From: Candidatus Thiodiazotropha sp. LNASS1
GTDB lineage: Bacteria; Pseudomonadota; Gammaproteobacteria; Chromatiales; Chromatiaceae
Assembly (NCBI RefSeq): GCF_964212655.1
Contig: NZ_OZ156465.1
Coordinates: 248,001-312,000 of the forward strand
Direction: 5' to 3'
DNA length: 64,000 nt
Shown one piece after another: positions 37,589 through 48,345 of the stretch. The notes beneath the pieces are model-generated. The model had not been told where the DNA came from, searched no databases, and worked only from the letters and a program-made list of their open reading frames with translations. The first letter of the stretch is position 1, and each line of letters starts with the position of its first letter. Made by a program: the position numbers and the translations under genes.

Positions 37589-38338
37589 CTAAAGCTTGCA
37601 CGCTTTGTGTATCGCAACAGTACCGCCCAGCAGGGGTTTGCCGATAACGTCTGAAAAACCTAATTCAGAGAGCAGGCGAGAGAGCTCGTCCGTGGAGTAG
37701 AAAAGACGGATGGCATCAATAAAATAGTCACAGCAGTTTCTCGCTTCCGGTCCGACTCTGATGGCCCAGGAAATCGTTTTTAGACATCCCCGCAAATAGA
37801 GGCAATAAGCCTCTTCAATTATTTTGTTGGCTGGCCTCAGCATGTCGAAATGATAGAAGTGTCCCCCGGGTTTAAGCACCCGATTGATCTCTGAGAAAAC
37901 ATCGATGACACGCAAATGACGTGTTGCATATTGTAAAGTCACCACGTCGAAATGGTTGTCGGGAAATGGCAACCGATGCACATCGCAGATATGTCCTTTA
38001 ATATCGAAACCCTGTTGTGCGGCACGATCGCTGCCGACTTTCTGCATGGCATCACTGCGATCGACTGCGTAGATATCAAGGTTCGGCTCTTTTTTCAGCA
38101 GGTCGATACCGATCACATTGGTTCCGGCGCACACATCGAGCACCCGTTGGCCAGGTGAAACGTCAATTGTGGCGATGAATCTGCGACGCAGACCATTCAG
38201 GGTTCCGAGACTGGCAAAGTCGTTGGCTTTGTCATAGACCGCTGCGACATCTGAAAACACCGCATCGATCTGGCTTTCCCAGATCGATTCGAATGCCTGT
38301 CGCCGGACATTTTCTCTGTTCTGGAAACTGGTTGTCAC
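37589..38338 (-). CDS. UbiE/MenG-like class I methyltransferase
   Basis: The 249-residue protein has an AdoMet motif I (VLDVCAGTNVIGIDLL, about 65-80), the acidic motif AVDRSD, and the UbiE-like segments LPFPDNHFDVVTLQYATRHL and INRVLKPGG. The substrate is uncertain; a quinone or other small lipid is plausible because it lies just after an NrfD-type quinone-interacting cluster. It is not the general UbiE by length and sequence, but that needs comparison. Confidence 0.85.
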   Translation of the reverse strand: MTTSFQNRENVRRQAFESIWESQIDAVFSDVAAVYDKANDFASLGTLNGLRRRFIATIDVSPGQRVLDVCAGTNVIGIDLLKKEPNLDIYAVDRSDAMQKVGSDRAAQQGFDIKGHICDVHRLPFPDNHFDVVTLQYATRHLRVIDVFSEINRVLKPGGHFYHFDMLRPANKIIEEAYCLYLRGCLKTISWAIRVGPEARNCCDYFIDAIRLFYSTDELSRLLSELGFSDVIGKPLLGGTVAIHKACKL

Positions 38339-38450
38339 TGTTCTCTTCTCCGTTGATCAGCATTACTCTCGCTGTGAATGAACGAGCATAAGTTCTTACA
38401 TCCCTTATCACGCCCTGTGCTGTATATGGATATTGGTGATGCAGTCATTT

Positions 38451-39260
38451 TTAATGAGGTTCTTCACTTTGGATTGGGCCATGGTGCATCCTTTCGTGAT
38501 CCGCATTCGTCATCCCCTTTGGCAGGTTTGGCGCCGGTTCCGGCCGCAATTGAGCAAAGCCGGAATTTCTCCCTGCCTGTTCAACATCATGCGGGTTGTG
38601 ACATTCAGTACAGACCCACCAGCGTTTTTTGCCGCCCTTGTCCCACATGCCGATTCGCTTACCGTGGATTCCGTCGCGCCAGGCACGATAGACCTGACCG
38701 TGACACTTGCCGCAGAGTTTTTGCGGCTGATTGAAGCTGATCGAATAGCCAAAATTGTCGATCAGCTTGGTGCGGTCGACCAAGTGGTGACAATCAAGAC
38801 ACCAGACGCCTCCTTTGCCATGCTTGAGGTTCATGGCGTCAGGAATAATGTCCAGATGCATCTTCAACGGGCGGGGATCCTTGTTGTACGGGATCGGAAC
38901 ATATTCACCGTTGTGGCAGGCCATACTGCATATCGTCAGCAGTTTGTTCCTGTCAATTTGCGGTTCACGGGGTTTCACCACAGCCTCTTCATGAAAGTAA
39001 TCCGCTTCTATATCCATGTGACCCATAGGGATAGTGCCTTCGAAAGGGTCTCCCCACCACAACACGCCACCTGTAGCGGGGGAGCATTTCACATTCATCA
39101 TCCCAGGTGCTGTTTCATGTGAAATGACCTGTGACATGCCGTCCCGGCTTTCGAAGCACTCGTTGCCATCCTGAGCCTCAGTGCCGATTGCGGACTTGAT
39201 CGACATAACCGCCAGCAAGCAGAGACCCAAAATAAACAGATGGTTTCGATAGCTCGTCAT
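38451..39260 (-). CDS. Tetraheme cytochrome c
   Basis: The 269-residue precursor has a signal peptide (1-27) and four heme sites: C111-C115-H116 (CSMACH, an unusual CX3CH), CLDCH (154-158), CGKCH (183-187) and CTECH (217-221). It would be periplasmic or membrane-anchored by the signal. GGAG lies eight bases before the ATG at 39260. It follows the NrfD gene by 49 bases and is the probable heme subunit of that complex, in a position like DsrJ or NrfB, though heme number and length differ from both. Confidence 0.88.
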   Translation of the reverse strand: MTSYRNHLFILGLCLLAVMSIKSAIGTEAQDGNECFESRDGMSQVISHETAPGMMNVKCSPATGGVLWWGDPFEGTIPMGHMDIEADYFHEEAVVKPREPQIDRNKLLTICSMACHNGEYVPIPYNKDPRPLKMHLDIIPDAMNLKHGKGGVWCLDCHHLVDRTKLIDNFGYSISFNQPQKLCGKCHGQVYRAWRDGIHGKRIGMWDKGGKKRWWVCTECHNPHDVEQAGRNSGFAQLRPEPAPNLPKGMTNADHERMHHGPIQSEEPH

Positions 39261-39309
39261 CGTTTTTTCTCCAAATCGATATGGTCCGCACAATCCATGA
39301 GTCACAAGG

Positions 39310-40566
39310 TCAAGTTGTTGCTTCGGTCTGTTCGCCTGTAATAGGTTGCTCGCTTACCGGTGTTTGGTATCGGACTTCTCCCAGCATTACCGCGACCGCA
39401 CCTTTAAGCATGAAGGTAAGCATGAAAAAACCGATTGCCCACACACCGCCGACAACCATGAGTTCAATATGGCTCGGTGTATATTCTGCGAACTCGCCAA
39501 TGGGTGTCGGGATCACGCCTGGCAGCATCAAGCCCATACCTTTTTCGATCCAGATGCCGATAAAGGCAGCGAAACAGATGATGGGCAGGAGAGTCAGGTT
39601 TTTTCTGATCCTGGGTATCAGCAACAGCACGAATGAGCCCACCATCAGGGATAGTGCAGTCCAGAAATAGGGCACCAGGCTGTTCAGGCCATTGTGCCCA
39701 AACATCAGATATTGCAGACCCAGGGAGTGCTCGGTGGCGGGATAGAGTTCAGTGACTATCTCCGACATTGTCAGAAACAGTGCTATGCCGAGACACCAGA
39801 CGACAATCTGGGAAAGGAGGTGGAAGGCCTCATCGGCAATCTTCATGGGTGTGAAACGGCGCACCAGAAGGAATACGATGATGATCAGCGAAGGGCCCGC
39901 GGCAAACGCCGTGGTGATGAACTTGATCGGCATCATCGAGTGGAACCACATCGGACGCGCCGGCATGGTGTTGATCAGGAATGCGGTAACCGTATGGATA
40001 CTCAATGCCCAGACAATGGCGATATAGACGATCGGCAGATAGAAGGCCTTGTTGACCTCAGTGCCGGCATATTTTTTGTACAGGTAGTAGAAACCGCCGA
40101 TGATATTGAGCAGCAGGTAACCGCTGAGCACGATAACATCCCATGTCAGCATGGCATGGGGCCAGTTGAAAATGCCAATCACCGGGAAGATATGCCACAG
40201 GCGGTCCGGTCTACCCATATGCGCAACGACGAAAAGCAGACACATCACCACCGCAGCAATGGCGAGCATTTCGCCAAGTATCACAATGCGGTGCAACTCT
40301 TTGTGTTTATAGACATAGGCCGGAAATACTACGGTTACCGCAGCTGCCGCCACACCGACCATGAACACGAAATTGGCCAGGTAGAAACCCCAGCTGACCT
40401 GATCGTTGAGGTTGGTGACGATCATGCCATTGGCGATCTGGACATACTCCCCGTATCCCCAGAGCATGATGAAAAAGGCCAGGAAAAGCATCCAGGACCA
40501 GAACAGGATGCCCCCGGTGAAGCCTGCCCGCAGGAAATCGACCACGAATTGAAAAAAGCGCATCAT
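39310..40566 (-). CDS. NrfD/PsrC-type integral membrane subunit
   Basis: The 418-residue protein has about ten predicted membrane helices and belongs to the larger NrfD group (PsrC, DsrP, ActC). Such proteins exchange electrons between quinone and a periplasmic ferredoxin subunit. The gene starts 11 bases after the FeS gene's stop, preceded by GGGGAG. Two adjacent ATGs are possible. With its FeS and cytochrome neighbours it forms a presumed membrane complex. Confidence 0.88.
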   Translation of the reverse strand: MMRFFQFVVDFLRAGFTGGILFWSWMLFLAFFIMLWGYGEYVQIANGMIVTNLNDQVSWGFYLANFVFMVGVAAAAVTVVFPAYVYKHKELHRIVILGEMLAIAAVVMCLLFVVAHMGRPDRLWHIFPVIGIFNWPHAMLTWDVIVLSGYLLLNIIGGFYYLYKKYAGTEVNKAFYLPIVYIAIVWALSIHTVTAFLINTMPARPMWFHSMMPIKFITTAFAAGPSLIIIVFLLVRRFTPMKIADEAFHLLSQIVVWCLGIALFLTMSEIVTELYPATEHSLGLQYLMFGHNGLNSLVPYFWTALSLMVGSFVLLLIPRIRKNLTLLPIICFAAFIGIWIEKGMGLMLPGVIPTPIGEFAEYTPSHIELMVVGGVWAIGFFMLTFMLKGAVAVMLGEVRYQTPVSEQPITGEQTEATT

Positions 40567-40577
40567 GAGATCTCCCC

Positions 40578-41606
40578 TTAATCCATGAAATAGAAAAACT
40601 TGGGATAGGTATTGAGGTCGGCCCGCAGGCGGAACACTTTCTTGTTTGCCAGGACTTTGCGGATTTCACTGTTCGGATCCAAAAGATTGCCGAACTTGCG
40701 GGCGCCGACAGGACATACCTCGACACAAGCGGTCCAGCGGCCTTTGCGGGTACGCTGGATACAGAAGCTGCATTTCTCGACAACACCTTTCATACGCGGG
40801 CGATTGCCAAGATAGTGGGTATTGGGATTCATCTCTTCCTTCGGCAGATTGGGTTCGCCCCAATTGAAGCGCCGGGCCCAATAGGGACAGGCGCCGATGC
40901 ACATGCGACAGCCGATACACCAGTTGTAATCGATAACCACGATGCCGTCGGGATCACGATAGGTGGTACGTACCGGACAGACCTTGACACAGGGAGGTTT
41001 CTCACACTGCATGCATTGCATGGGAAAGTAGAAGGCGTCCTTTTCCGGCACCTGTTCCGGTTCATAATAGTGCTGGCCTTCCAGCACCACTCCCGCGGGT
41101 TTGTAGGCGTTGCCGCCGACCTGAACGCCGTATGCATCCGGGTAACCGTGTTGATCCCTGCCTGCCTCGGTAAAATTTCCCTTTTCCATGCGTAACACGC
41201 GAATCCACTCGATCTGCTGTTCGTCGCCACGGGATTGGTTGTTCTCCGCCACGCAGGCCTTGACACATCGACGGCAACCGATGCATTTCTGTATATTGAG
41301 CGCATATCCAAACAAAACACCCTCCATTGAGGGTGCATCGTCGACGATGACTTTTTTACCGTATTCCTCTGAATAACGGGTTTCGAGGCGATCGATAGCC
41401 TCCTTTTTTTCCTCATCTGTCATCAGCCGATAGTTTTTCTGGAAATGTTCCGCCCATGTGACATTCGCTTTCGCCGGTTTGGGATCGGACAGCAGCATCG
41501 CCGCGCCGGATAGTGATGCCACCGTGTAGTTGCCCGCACTGCGCAGAAAATCACGGCGGGTGGTGGGTTTGCTATCGTTTTCTTTGCTCTCTTCTTGTTT
41601 GGGCAT
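40578..41606 (-). CDS. Tat-exported ferredoxin-like subunit with four 4Fe-4S sites
   Basis: The 342-residue protein begins with a twin-arginine signal (TTRRDFL, 15-21) and carries sixteen Cys in four clusters: C108/111/114/118, C198/201/206/210, C230/233/236/240 and C279/282/294/298, the DmsB/NrfC/DsrO pattern. Length exceeds typical NrfC or DsrO because of an N-terminal extension (about 45-95) that includes LMTDEEK. It would carry electrons between the NrfD subunit and the cytochrome. The small Tat gene lies 53 bases upstream. Confidence 0.9.
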   Translation of the reverse strand: MPKQEESKENDSKPTTRRDFLRSAGNYTVASLSGAAMLLSDPKPAKANVTWAEHFQKNYRLMTDEEKKEAIDRLETRYSEEYGKKVIVDDAPSMEGVLFGYALNIQKCIGCRRCVKACVAENNQSRGDEQQIEWIRVLRMEKGNFTEAGRDQHGYPDAYGVQVGGNAYKPAGVVLEGQHYYEPEQVPEKDAFYFPMQCMQCEKPPCVKVCPVRTTYRDPDGIVVIDYNWCIGCRMCIGACPYWARRFNWGEPNLPKEEMNPNTHYLGNRPRMKGVVEKCSFCIQRTRKGRWTACVEVCPVGARKFGNLLDPNSEIRKVLANKKVFRLRADLNTYPKFFYFMD

Positions 41607-41659
41607 GGTTGTCCTCAGATCGAGTGGCTATCGTATAGACTGGAACAATCTCTTGATGA

Positions 41660-41995
41660 TCAGGATTCTTTGTTATAGGTATCGACGAGTGACTGCACCA
41701 TTGTGTCCTTTTCCTCGTCGGTCATAACCACATATTCCCGTTGCAGGAGTTCATTTTCACCCTTAACGGCGTCTTGGTTATATTGCTGTCGCAAGTCGGG
41801 CTGAGGCATGGAATCAACGACAGTCTTGGCCAGTCCAGCGGTGCCGGCGACACTCACCGTGCTGATGGCTGCCTGCTTGAAAAAACGTCTGCGGGTAGTA
41901 TCCGGCTCATCTGAACTGTCCAACCGGGTGTGCTGTTGATTATCAGTTACTCCGAACAGCCATTTTTGCAGCGGCATGATCCATCTTTTAAGCAT
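41660..41995 (-). CDS. Small Tat-signal protein of the FeS/NrfD cluster
   Basis: The 111-residue protein has a twin-arginine motif (TTRRRFF, 33-39) followed by a hydrophobic stretch, then a short polar tail. It has no Cys, heme or cluster motif. Its C-terminal YVVMTDEEK (88-96) matches the ferredoxin subunit's YRLMTDEEK (59-67), so it looks like a stand-alone relative of that subunit's N-terminal region. It is the first gene of the run. Function unknown. Confidence 0.75.
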   Translation of the reverse strand: MLKRWIMPLQKWLFGVTDNQQHTRLDSSDEPDTTRRRFFKQAAISTVSVAGTAGLAKTVVDSMPQPDLRQQYNQDAVKGENELLQREYVVMTDEEKDTMVQSLVDTYNKES

Positions 41996-42036
41996 CTGAA
42001 TTACCTCTTGGCCTGTTTCAAGACTGTCAATACATT

Positions 42037-42055
42037 CCGCTATACCGATTAGCGG
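42037..42055. promoter_or_regulatory. Inverted repeat upstream of the FeS/NrfD run
   Basis: CCGCTA-N7-TAGCGG lies 42 bases upstream of the first gene's start on the minus strand. It could be an operator; no known regulator consensus is matched. Confidence 0.3.
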
Positions 42056-42557
42056 TAAAGTTTTGTCGTTAAAAAAAAAGCGGAATACTGCAGTCGCGTT
42101 AATTTTTTTACAGCGGTTTTATGCCGGACGTGCAAGCCGATCTCAACAGAAGCAGCAATCCCTGTGCCATTATGCGAGTTGATTCGATATCCTATTGTTT
42201 ATTTTGATAAAAATATTATCGATAGTTATTCTCAATACGTGCCGGCTAATGGCTGAACCTGACAAAATGTCTGGTTGATTGATGCGCTTGTTGATAACCG
42301 TTTGTTATCAAAAGAAAAAAAATATGCCAATTTGGCGTACCGAAAAATGTGATGAGCGGGTGACTGTTGCTGCAAGAATACAGATCGACGCCAAGCCTTG
42401 TATGCTTAAACCACCTGAGCAGCTTGTAAACAGCCTCTATTCACGGAGAGCTGATTGCGCGGTAGAAATCGGGCATCGGGCTTTTATCTGACAAAATTGG
42501 TAGCAGGAACATTGGATGGGATATTTAATCTCAGCGAACAGCGGGTGAGAAACGGCT
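42056..42557. other. Non-coding A+T-rich gap between divergent transcription units
   Basis: About 500 bases without a convincing gene separate the minus-strand cytochrome run and yjbQ. The A+T-rich part (about 42190-42330) probably holds promoters. A 70-codon open frame at 42279 lacks a ribosome site and any recognisable content. I see no RNA gene here. Confidence 0.5.
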
Positions 42558-42965
42558 ATGGGTGAGACGATTCATTTGCAGACCGACAAACGCGAGACTT
42601 TGGTCGATATCACAGACCAGGTTGAACGAGTGCTGGCACACAGCGGTATTGAACAGGGATTGGTGAATGTCTACGCGCAAGGGGCAACGGCGGCGATCAT
42701 GATCCAGGAGAACTGGGACCAGAGTGTGCAGACCGATGTGGTCAACCTGCTGCGCAAGATGATCCCGCAGGGTGTCTGGCTGCACGACGCCCAGGACGGC
42801 AATGGGGACAGTCACCTCAAAGCGGGCCTGGTTGGGCCATCCGAGACCATCCCGATTATCGATGGCAAACTGGGTCTTTCACGCTGGCAGAATATCTTCT
42901 TCTGCGAGTTCGACGGTCCCAGGAGTGACCGTAAGGTTGTCTGTACAATCTTATCGGAATTATGA
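42558..42965 (+). CDS. yjbQ: YjbQ/UPF0047-family protein
   Basis: The 135-residue protein is of the family with secondary thiamine-phosphate synthase activity in vitro. The segments ATAAIMIQE, NGDSHLKAGLVGPS (catalytic His region) and WQNIFFCEFDGPR are characteristic. Its native role is uncertain. It stands alone between the cytochrome cluster and the lipocalin gene. Confidence 0.92.
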   Translation: MGETIHLQTDKRETLVDITDQVERVLAHSGIEQGLVNVYAQGATAAIMIQENWDQSVQTDVVNLLRKMIPQGVWLHDAQDGNGDSHLKAGLVGPSETIPIIDGKLGLSRWQNIFFCEFDGPRSDRKVVCTILSEL

Positions 42966-43119
42966 GTAACAGATGTTGACACAATTAGGATGCTGATTAT
43001 CAGTTATACCTGAGGATGAATGATATTCATGTCAGCTTGGGAGTCCTGGTTAGTGACATCCGTGTAGCAATAGACTTAGGTGTTATAGAAGCGTTGCAAA
43101 ATCATCTGTTTATCCGCAG

Positions 43120-43752
43120 TTATAGGGCACATACACATACAGTGTCAGGTATACATTGCTTTTGACCAGTCTGGAAGATGTCGGCTCGATCCTGAGTGAC
43201 AAAAATGATTTCATCAGTATCAAAGCCTAATGATTTTGAACGATCGAGAAAACGTTCAATAGTCTCTTCATCCACCCGGGGTTTCCTTGCCAGTAGCCAA
43301 AGATAATCACGGTTGTATCCACTGACAAAGGCGTATTGGTAGTCACCCTTGTCCAGTTCGAAGATTACATATGAGCTATAGAAAGGACCGAAAAACGAGA
43401 CCTGTAAATGGCCTTTTTGTTTGTCATCGACAAAGTATGCCTTGCCTTGCGCCTCTTTCCATCGTTTATTCTTGGTGGAGTATCCTCGGTTGATGACATC
43501 GATGCCGCCGTCTTTTCGTAATGCGTAGTTGGCGGTGACATTATTCAGGCCTTTTTCAAAGCGATGGTCCAGGCGTGCGATTTCATACCATGTGCCGAGA
43601 TATCGGTCGATTTCAAATCCGCTGATGGGCTGGATGCCTCGAGGTAGCTGAGTACAGCTTGCCAGTACGAGACTTACAGCCAACAGATAAACAATACGCC
43701 TTGAGATATCTGATACCGCAACACAAAACCGTTTGCGTTGATCAGCGTTCAT
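43120..43752 (-). CDS. blc: Outer-membrane lipoprotein lipocalin, Blc-like
   Basis: The 210-residue precursor has a lipobox (VLASC, Cys about 33), the lipocalin signature GTWYEIARL, and the second conserved segment YAFVSGYNRDYLWLLARKP. Blc binds lysophospholipids or fatty acids at the outer membrane. The C-terminus after about 180 is longer than E. coli Blc. It lies just downstream of trxB on the same strand. Confidence 0.9.
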   Translation of the reverse strand: MNADQRKRFCVAVSDISRRIVYLLAVSLVLASCTQLPRGIQPISGFEIDRYLGTWYEIARLDHRFEKGLNNVTANYALRKDGGIDVINRGYSTKNKRWKEAQGKAYFVDDKQKGHLQVSFFGPFYSSYVIFELDKGDYQYAFVSGYNRDYLWLLARKPRVDEETIERFLDRSKSLGFDTDEIIFVTQDRADIFQTGQKQCIPDTVCVCAL

Positions 43753-43767
43753 TTACGGACATTAATA

Positions 43768-44739
<972 letters not shown>

Positions 44740-44904
44740 TTACTCCAGCTCAGGCCTGCCCCGGCTTGTTGTGTGGCAGGCGATATTAAATAAGACTTGG
44801 CCTTGCGCGTCCTTAATCGGTGACCCGCATCCAAGACATAAATCAGGATTGCGGGAATACTACGTAATCATCCCTCCGGGGTAAAGAATCGAGAGAATAT
44901 GGTA

Positions 44905-45966
44905 ATGAAAATCGGCATACCGAAAGAGATCAAGCCCCTGGAGGGACGGGTAGGTTTGGTCCCTGAGGCCTGCGGCGAGTTGGTCAAGGCAGGGCATCTG
45001 GTGATGCTGGAGCAGGGCGCGGGCAGCGCCAGTGGTTACACGGATCAGAAATATGAGAAGGCCGGGGTGGAGATCGTGTCCGATGCAGAGACGATCTATC
45101 AGCAGGCCGAACTGGTAGTGAAGGTCAAGGAGCCATATGACAATGAGCCGGAAATGCTGCGGGAAGGGCAATTGCTGTTCTGCTTTCTCCACCTGGCAGC
45201 GGATGAGGGATTGACCCGGCGTCTCTTACATTCAGGCGTCACCGGCATCGCCTTTGAAACGGTGGCGGACCGAGGAAGGTTGCCGATTCTGGCCCCGATG
45301 AGTGATATAGCCGGTCGAATTGCAGTACAGAATGGCGTTACCCTGTTACACCATCAGCATGGGGGCAGGGGGCTGTTGCTGGGTGGCCTGCCAGCCGCGG
45401 AACGGGGTCATGTGGTGATATTGGGCGCCGGTCAGGCGGGTGGCAATGCCGCCCAACTTGCCGCTGCCGTGGGTGCCCGGGTCACGGTGTTTGATCGATT
45501 AAGGGAGAAAATGGGCGCGATGCGGGTACTTGGCAACAGTGTCACTGCACTCTATCCCTATCAGGATGCGATCAGCGAAGCGGTTGCCAGTGCCGACCTG
45601 CTGATCGGTGCGGTGCTGATTCCCGGTGCGAAAGCGCCGCATCTGATCTCACGCCAACAGATTTCGACGATGCAGGCGGGCAGTGTGGTTGTGGATATAT
45701 CAGTCGATCAGGGCGGGTGCATCGAGACTACCCGCCCGACGACCTATGAGGAGCCGACCTATCAGGTGGATGGGGTGACCCACTTTTGTGTGACGAATAT
45801 GCCGGGTGCGGTGCCCAGGAGCGCCAGCCAAGCCCTCTCCGCGGCGATGATGCCCTATCTGAAACGCCTGCTTGAGGGGTGGCAGGACGATCTGTGCCTG
45901 AAGGCTGCGGTCAACCTCTCCAAGGGGGAGCTGATCTATCCGGCCTTGCGTGACCAGTATTTATGA
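44905..45966 (+). CDS. ald: Alanine dehydrogenase
   Basis: Ald interconverts L-alanine and pyruvate plus ammonia with NAD+. The 353-residue product has KIGIPKEIKPLEGRVGL at the start, the NAD motif VILGAGQAGGNAAQLA, and VDISVDQGGCIETTRPTTY. The ATG at 44905 is nine bases after GAGAG; an ATG six bases upstream lies only three bases from it. It occupies the place between trxB and ftsK where E. coli has lrp. ftsK follows after 50 bases. Confidence 0.92.
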   Translation: MKIGIPKEIKPLEGRVGLVPEACGELVKAGHLVMLEQGAGSASGYTDQKYEKAGVEIVSDAETIYQQAELVVKVKEPYDNEPEMLREGQLLFCFLHLAADEGLTRRLLHSGVTGIAFETVADRGRLPILAPMSDIAGRIAVQNGVTLLHHQHGGRGLLLGGLPAAERGHVVILGAGQAGGNAAQLAAAVGARVTVFDRLREKMGAMRVLGNSVTALYPYQDAISEAVASADLLIGAVLIPGAKAPHLISRQQISTMQAGSVVVDISVDQGGCIETTRPTTYEEPTYQVDGVTHFCVTNMPGAVPRSASQALSAAMMPYLKRLLEGWQDDLCLKAAVNLSKGELIYPALRDQYL

Positions 45967-46016
45967 AACTACAATAATAAATAACTGTAACATTTTAATT
46001 TAAAAAGATTATTGAT

Positions 46017-48329
46017 ATGCCAGCACAGGCCAAAAGCCAACAAGCATCAGACCAGAGTGCATTTCACAGCCACGTCAGCCATGCTATGCGTGAAGGCATC
46101 ATGTGGAGCCTGTTCTGCCTCAGTGGTTATCTATTGCTCTCCCTGTTCAGTTATTCGCCGCTGGATCCCGGTTGGTCCTATACCGGGCCTACCATCTCAG
46201 TACGGAATTCCGGTGGTCCTGCCGGTGCCTGGTTTGCCGATGTCTTTCTCTACCTGTTCGGGATTTTTGCCTACCTGTTTCCCATCATGTTGAGCTGGAG
46301 TGCAGTACTCGTATTCCGTCGTCGCAATCCCGATGATTCCGTCAACCTGAATCTGGTGCTGGTGCGTTGGCTGGGATTCTTTATCACCCTGGCATCCGGC
46401 TGTGCCCTGGCCGCACTCCACACCAACCATTTGGCGGCTACTCTGCCTACAGGTACGGGCGGCGCCCTGGGTAATTTTCTTGGCGGCCACTTTGAGGCCT
46501 CTTTTAGCCGCTCCGGCAGTTCTTTGCTGATGCTGGCGCTGTTTCTCAGTGGTTTTACCCTGTTCACCGGTGTCTCCTGGTTTACCGTGATGGACTTTTT
46601 GGGTGGGATGGTGCTGGGTGTGATGCGTAAGACCCAACGCTTCTACACTCACTGGCGAGAAAACCTGGCGGCGAAGCGGGCACGCCAGGAAAGGGTTGAG
46701 CTGATCAAGAAGGAGCAGAAGAAGTCGGTCAAACGCAAGCAGCCACGCATCGAGCCGGTGATCAATGCGCCAAAAGCCAGTGAGCGGGTTGAGAAGGAGC
46801 GCCAGGTGCCCCTGTTCGAGGCCGATCCCAACAGTGAACTGCCCCCGCTGGCGTTGTTGGACCCGGCCAAGCAGACGGTGCAGTCCTATTCACCGGAAGC
46901 GCTGCAGGCAATGTCGCGTCAGGTGGAGTTGAAGTTCTCCGACTTCGATATCGAGGTTCAAGTGGTTGCAGTCCACCCCGGTCCGGTGGTCACCCTGTTT
47001 GAGCTGCAACTCGCTGCGGGCACCAAGGTCAGCAAAATCAGTAGTTTGTCTAAAGACCTTGCGCGAGCGCTATCGACCATTGCGGTACGCGTGGTGGAGG
47101 TGATCCCCGGTAAATCGGTGATCGGTCTCGAAATCCCCAATGAGTATCGTGAAATGGTCTTTCTCAGCGAAGTGCTCCAGTCTGAGACCTACGAATCGGC
47201 GAAATCCCCGTTGACCCTCGCCCTGGGCAAGGACATCGCCGGCAATCCGATGTGCGCCGATCTGGCCAAAATGCCCCATGCGCTGATCGCCGGTACCACC
47301 GGTTCCGGTAAATCGGTGGCGATCAATGCCATGATCCTCAGTCTGCTCTACAAGGCCAAGCCGGATCAGGTACGGATGATCATGGTCGATCCCAAGATGT
47401 TGGAGTTATCGGTCTATGAAGGCATACCCCATCTGTTGACCCCGGTGGTGACCGACATGCAGGAGGCGGCCAATGCCCTGCGCTGGTGTGTCGGCGAGAT
47501 GGAACGGCGCTATAAACTGATGGCCAGCCTGGGTGTGAGAAACATCGTCGGTTACAACCGCAAGGTCAAGGATGCGATCAAGAAGGGTGAACCGATCAAG
47601 GACCCGTTGTTTCAGCCCGAGCCAACCGAGATCATCGAGGCGATGGAGCATCCCACCCTGGAACCTCTCCCCTATATCGTGGTCATTATCGACGAGCTTG
47701 CCGATATGATGATGATGGCGAGAAAGAAGGTCGAGGAGTTGATCGCCAGGCTGGCACAGAAGGCGCGTGCCTCCGGTATCCATCTGATTCTGGCCACACA
47801 GCGGCCATCGGTGGATGTGATCACCGGTCTGATCAAGGCGAACATACCCACCCGTATCGCCTTCCAGGTCTCCTCCAGGGTCGACTCCCGTACCATCCTT
47901 GATCAGATGGGTGCGGAACACCTGCTGGGTCATGGCGACATGCTCTATATGGGTACCGGCAGCAATATCCCGCAGCGCATGCACGGCGCCTTTGTGGATG
48001 ACAACGAAGTGCACCGGGTGGTGAAACACCTGAAACAGGCGGGAGAGCCGGACTATCTGGAAGAGATCCTCCAGGAAGCGACTGAGTCGGTACCCGGTTT
48101 TCCGGCAGAGAACGGCGATGTGGAAGATAGCGATCCGCTGTATGACGAAGCGGTACGCATCGTCACGGAGACGCGACGGGCCTCGATCTCGGGTGTCCAG
48201 CGCAGGCTCAAGATCGGCTACAACCGGGCCGCGCGGATGATAGAGGAGATGGAGCGTACCGGTATCGTGGGAGCGGCGGAGAGCAATGGCAGCCGAACCG
48301 TACTGGCGCCACCACCGCCAAAAGACTGA
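46017..48329 (+). CDS. ftsK: DNA translocase FtsK
   Basis: FtsK moves chromosome ends to the septum and activates XerCD at dif. The 770-residue protein has four N-terminal membrane segments (about 30-190), a short linker, the RecA-like motor with Walker [13 protein letters not shown] and Walker [13 protein letters not shown], and a C-terminal gamma winged helix ([20 protein letters not shown]) that reads KOPS. The linker is much shorter than in E. coli. Confidence 0.97.
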   Translation: MPAQAKSQQASDQSAFHSHVSHAMREGIMWSLFCLSGYLLLSLFSYSPLDPGWSYTGPTISVRNSGGPAGAWFADVFLYLFGIFAYLFPIMLSWSAVLVFRRRNPDDSVNLNLVLVRWLGFFITLASGCALAALHTNHLAATLPTGTGGALGNFLGGHFEASFSRSGSSLLMLALFLSGFTLFTGVSWFTVMDFLGGMVLGVMRKTQRFYTHWRENLAAKRARQERVELIKKEQKKSVKRKQPRIEPVINAPKASERVEKERQVPLFEADPNSELPPLALLDPAKQTVQSYSPEALQAMSRQVELKFSDFDIEVQVVAVHPGPVVTLFELQLAAGTKVSKISSLSKDLARALSTIAVRVVEVIPGKSVIGLEIPNEYREMVFLSEVLQSETYESAKSPLTLALGKDIAGNPMCADLAKMPHALIAGTTGSGKSVAINAMILSLLYKAKPDQVRMIMVDPKMLELSVYEGIPHLLTPVVTDMQEAANALRWCVGEMERRYKLMASLGVRNIVGYNRKVKDAIKKGEPIKDPLFQPEPTEIIEAMEHPTLEPLPYIVVIIDELADMMMMARKKVEELIARLAQKARASGIHLILATQRPSVDVITGLIKANIPTRIAFQVSSRVDSRTILDQMGAEHLLGHGDMLYMGTGSNIPQRMHGAFVDDNEVHRVVKHLKQAGEPDYLEEILQEATESVPGFPAENGDVEDSDPLYDEAVRIVTETRRASISGVQRRLKIGYNRAARMIEEMERTGIVGAAESNGSRTVLAPPPPKD

Positions 48330-48345
48330 TTGAGAATATAGTTGT

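Noticed and set aside
37589-41995. Calling the cytochrome/FeS/NrfD run dsrJOP
   Set aside because: Four hemes rather than three, a longer FeS subunit, an extra small Tat protein and no dsr neighbours; kept as an unnamed complex.
42190-42245. Fur-like or FNR-like A+T-rich box (GATA..ATTATC, TTGATA)
   Set aside because: The half-sites do not align to either consensus with correct spacing.
42279-42491. Small open frame of 70 codons in the gap before yjbQ
   Set aside because: No ribosome site, no recognisable motif and unusual residue content; treated as chance.
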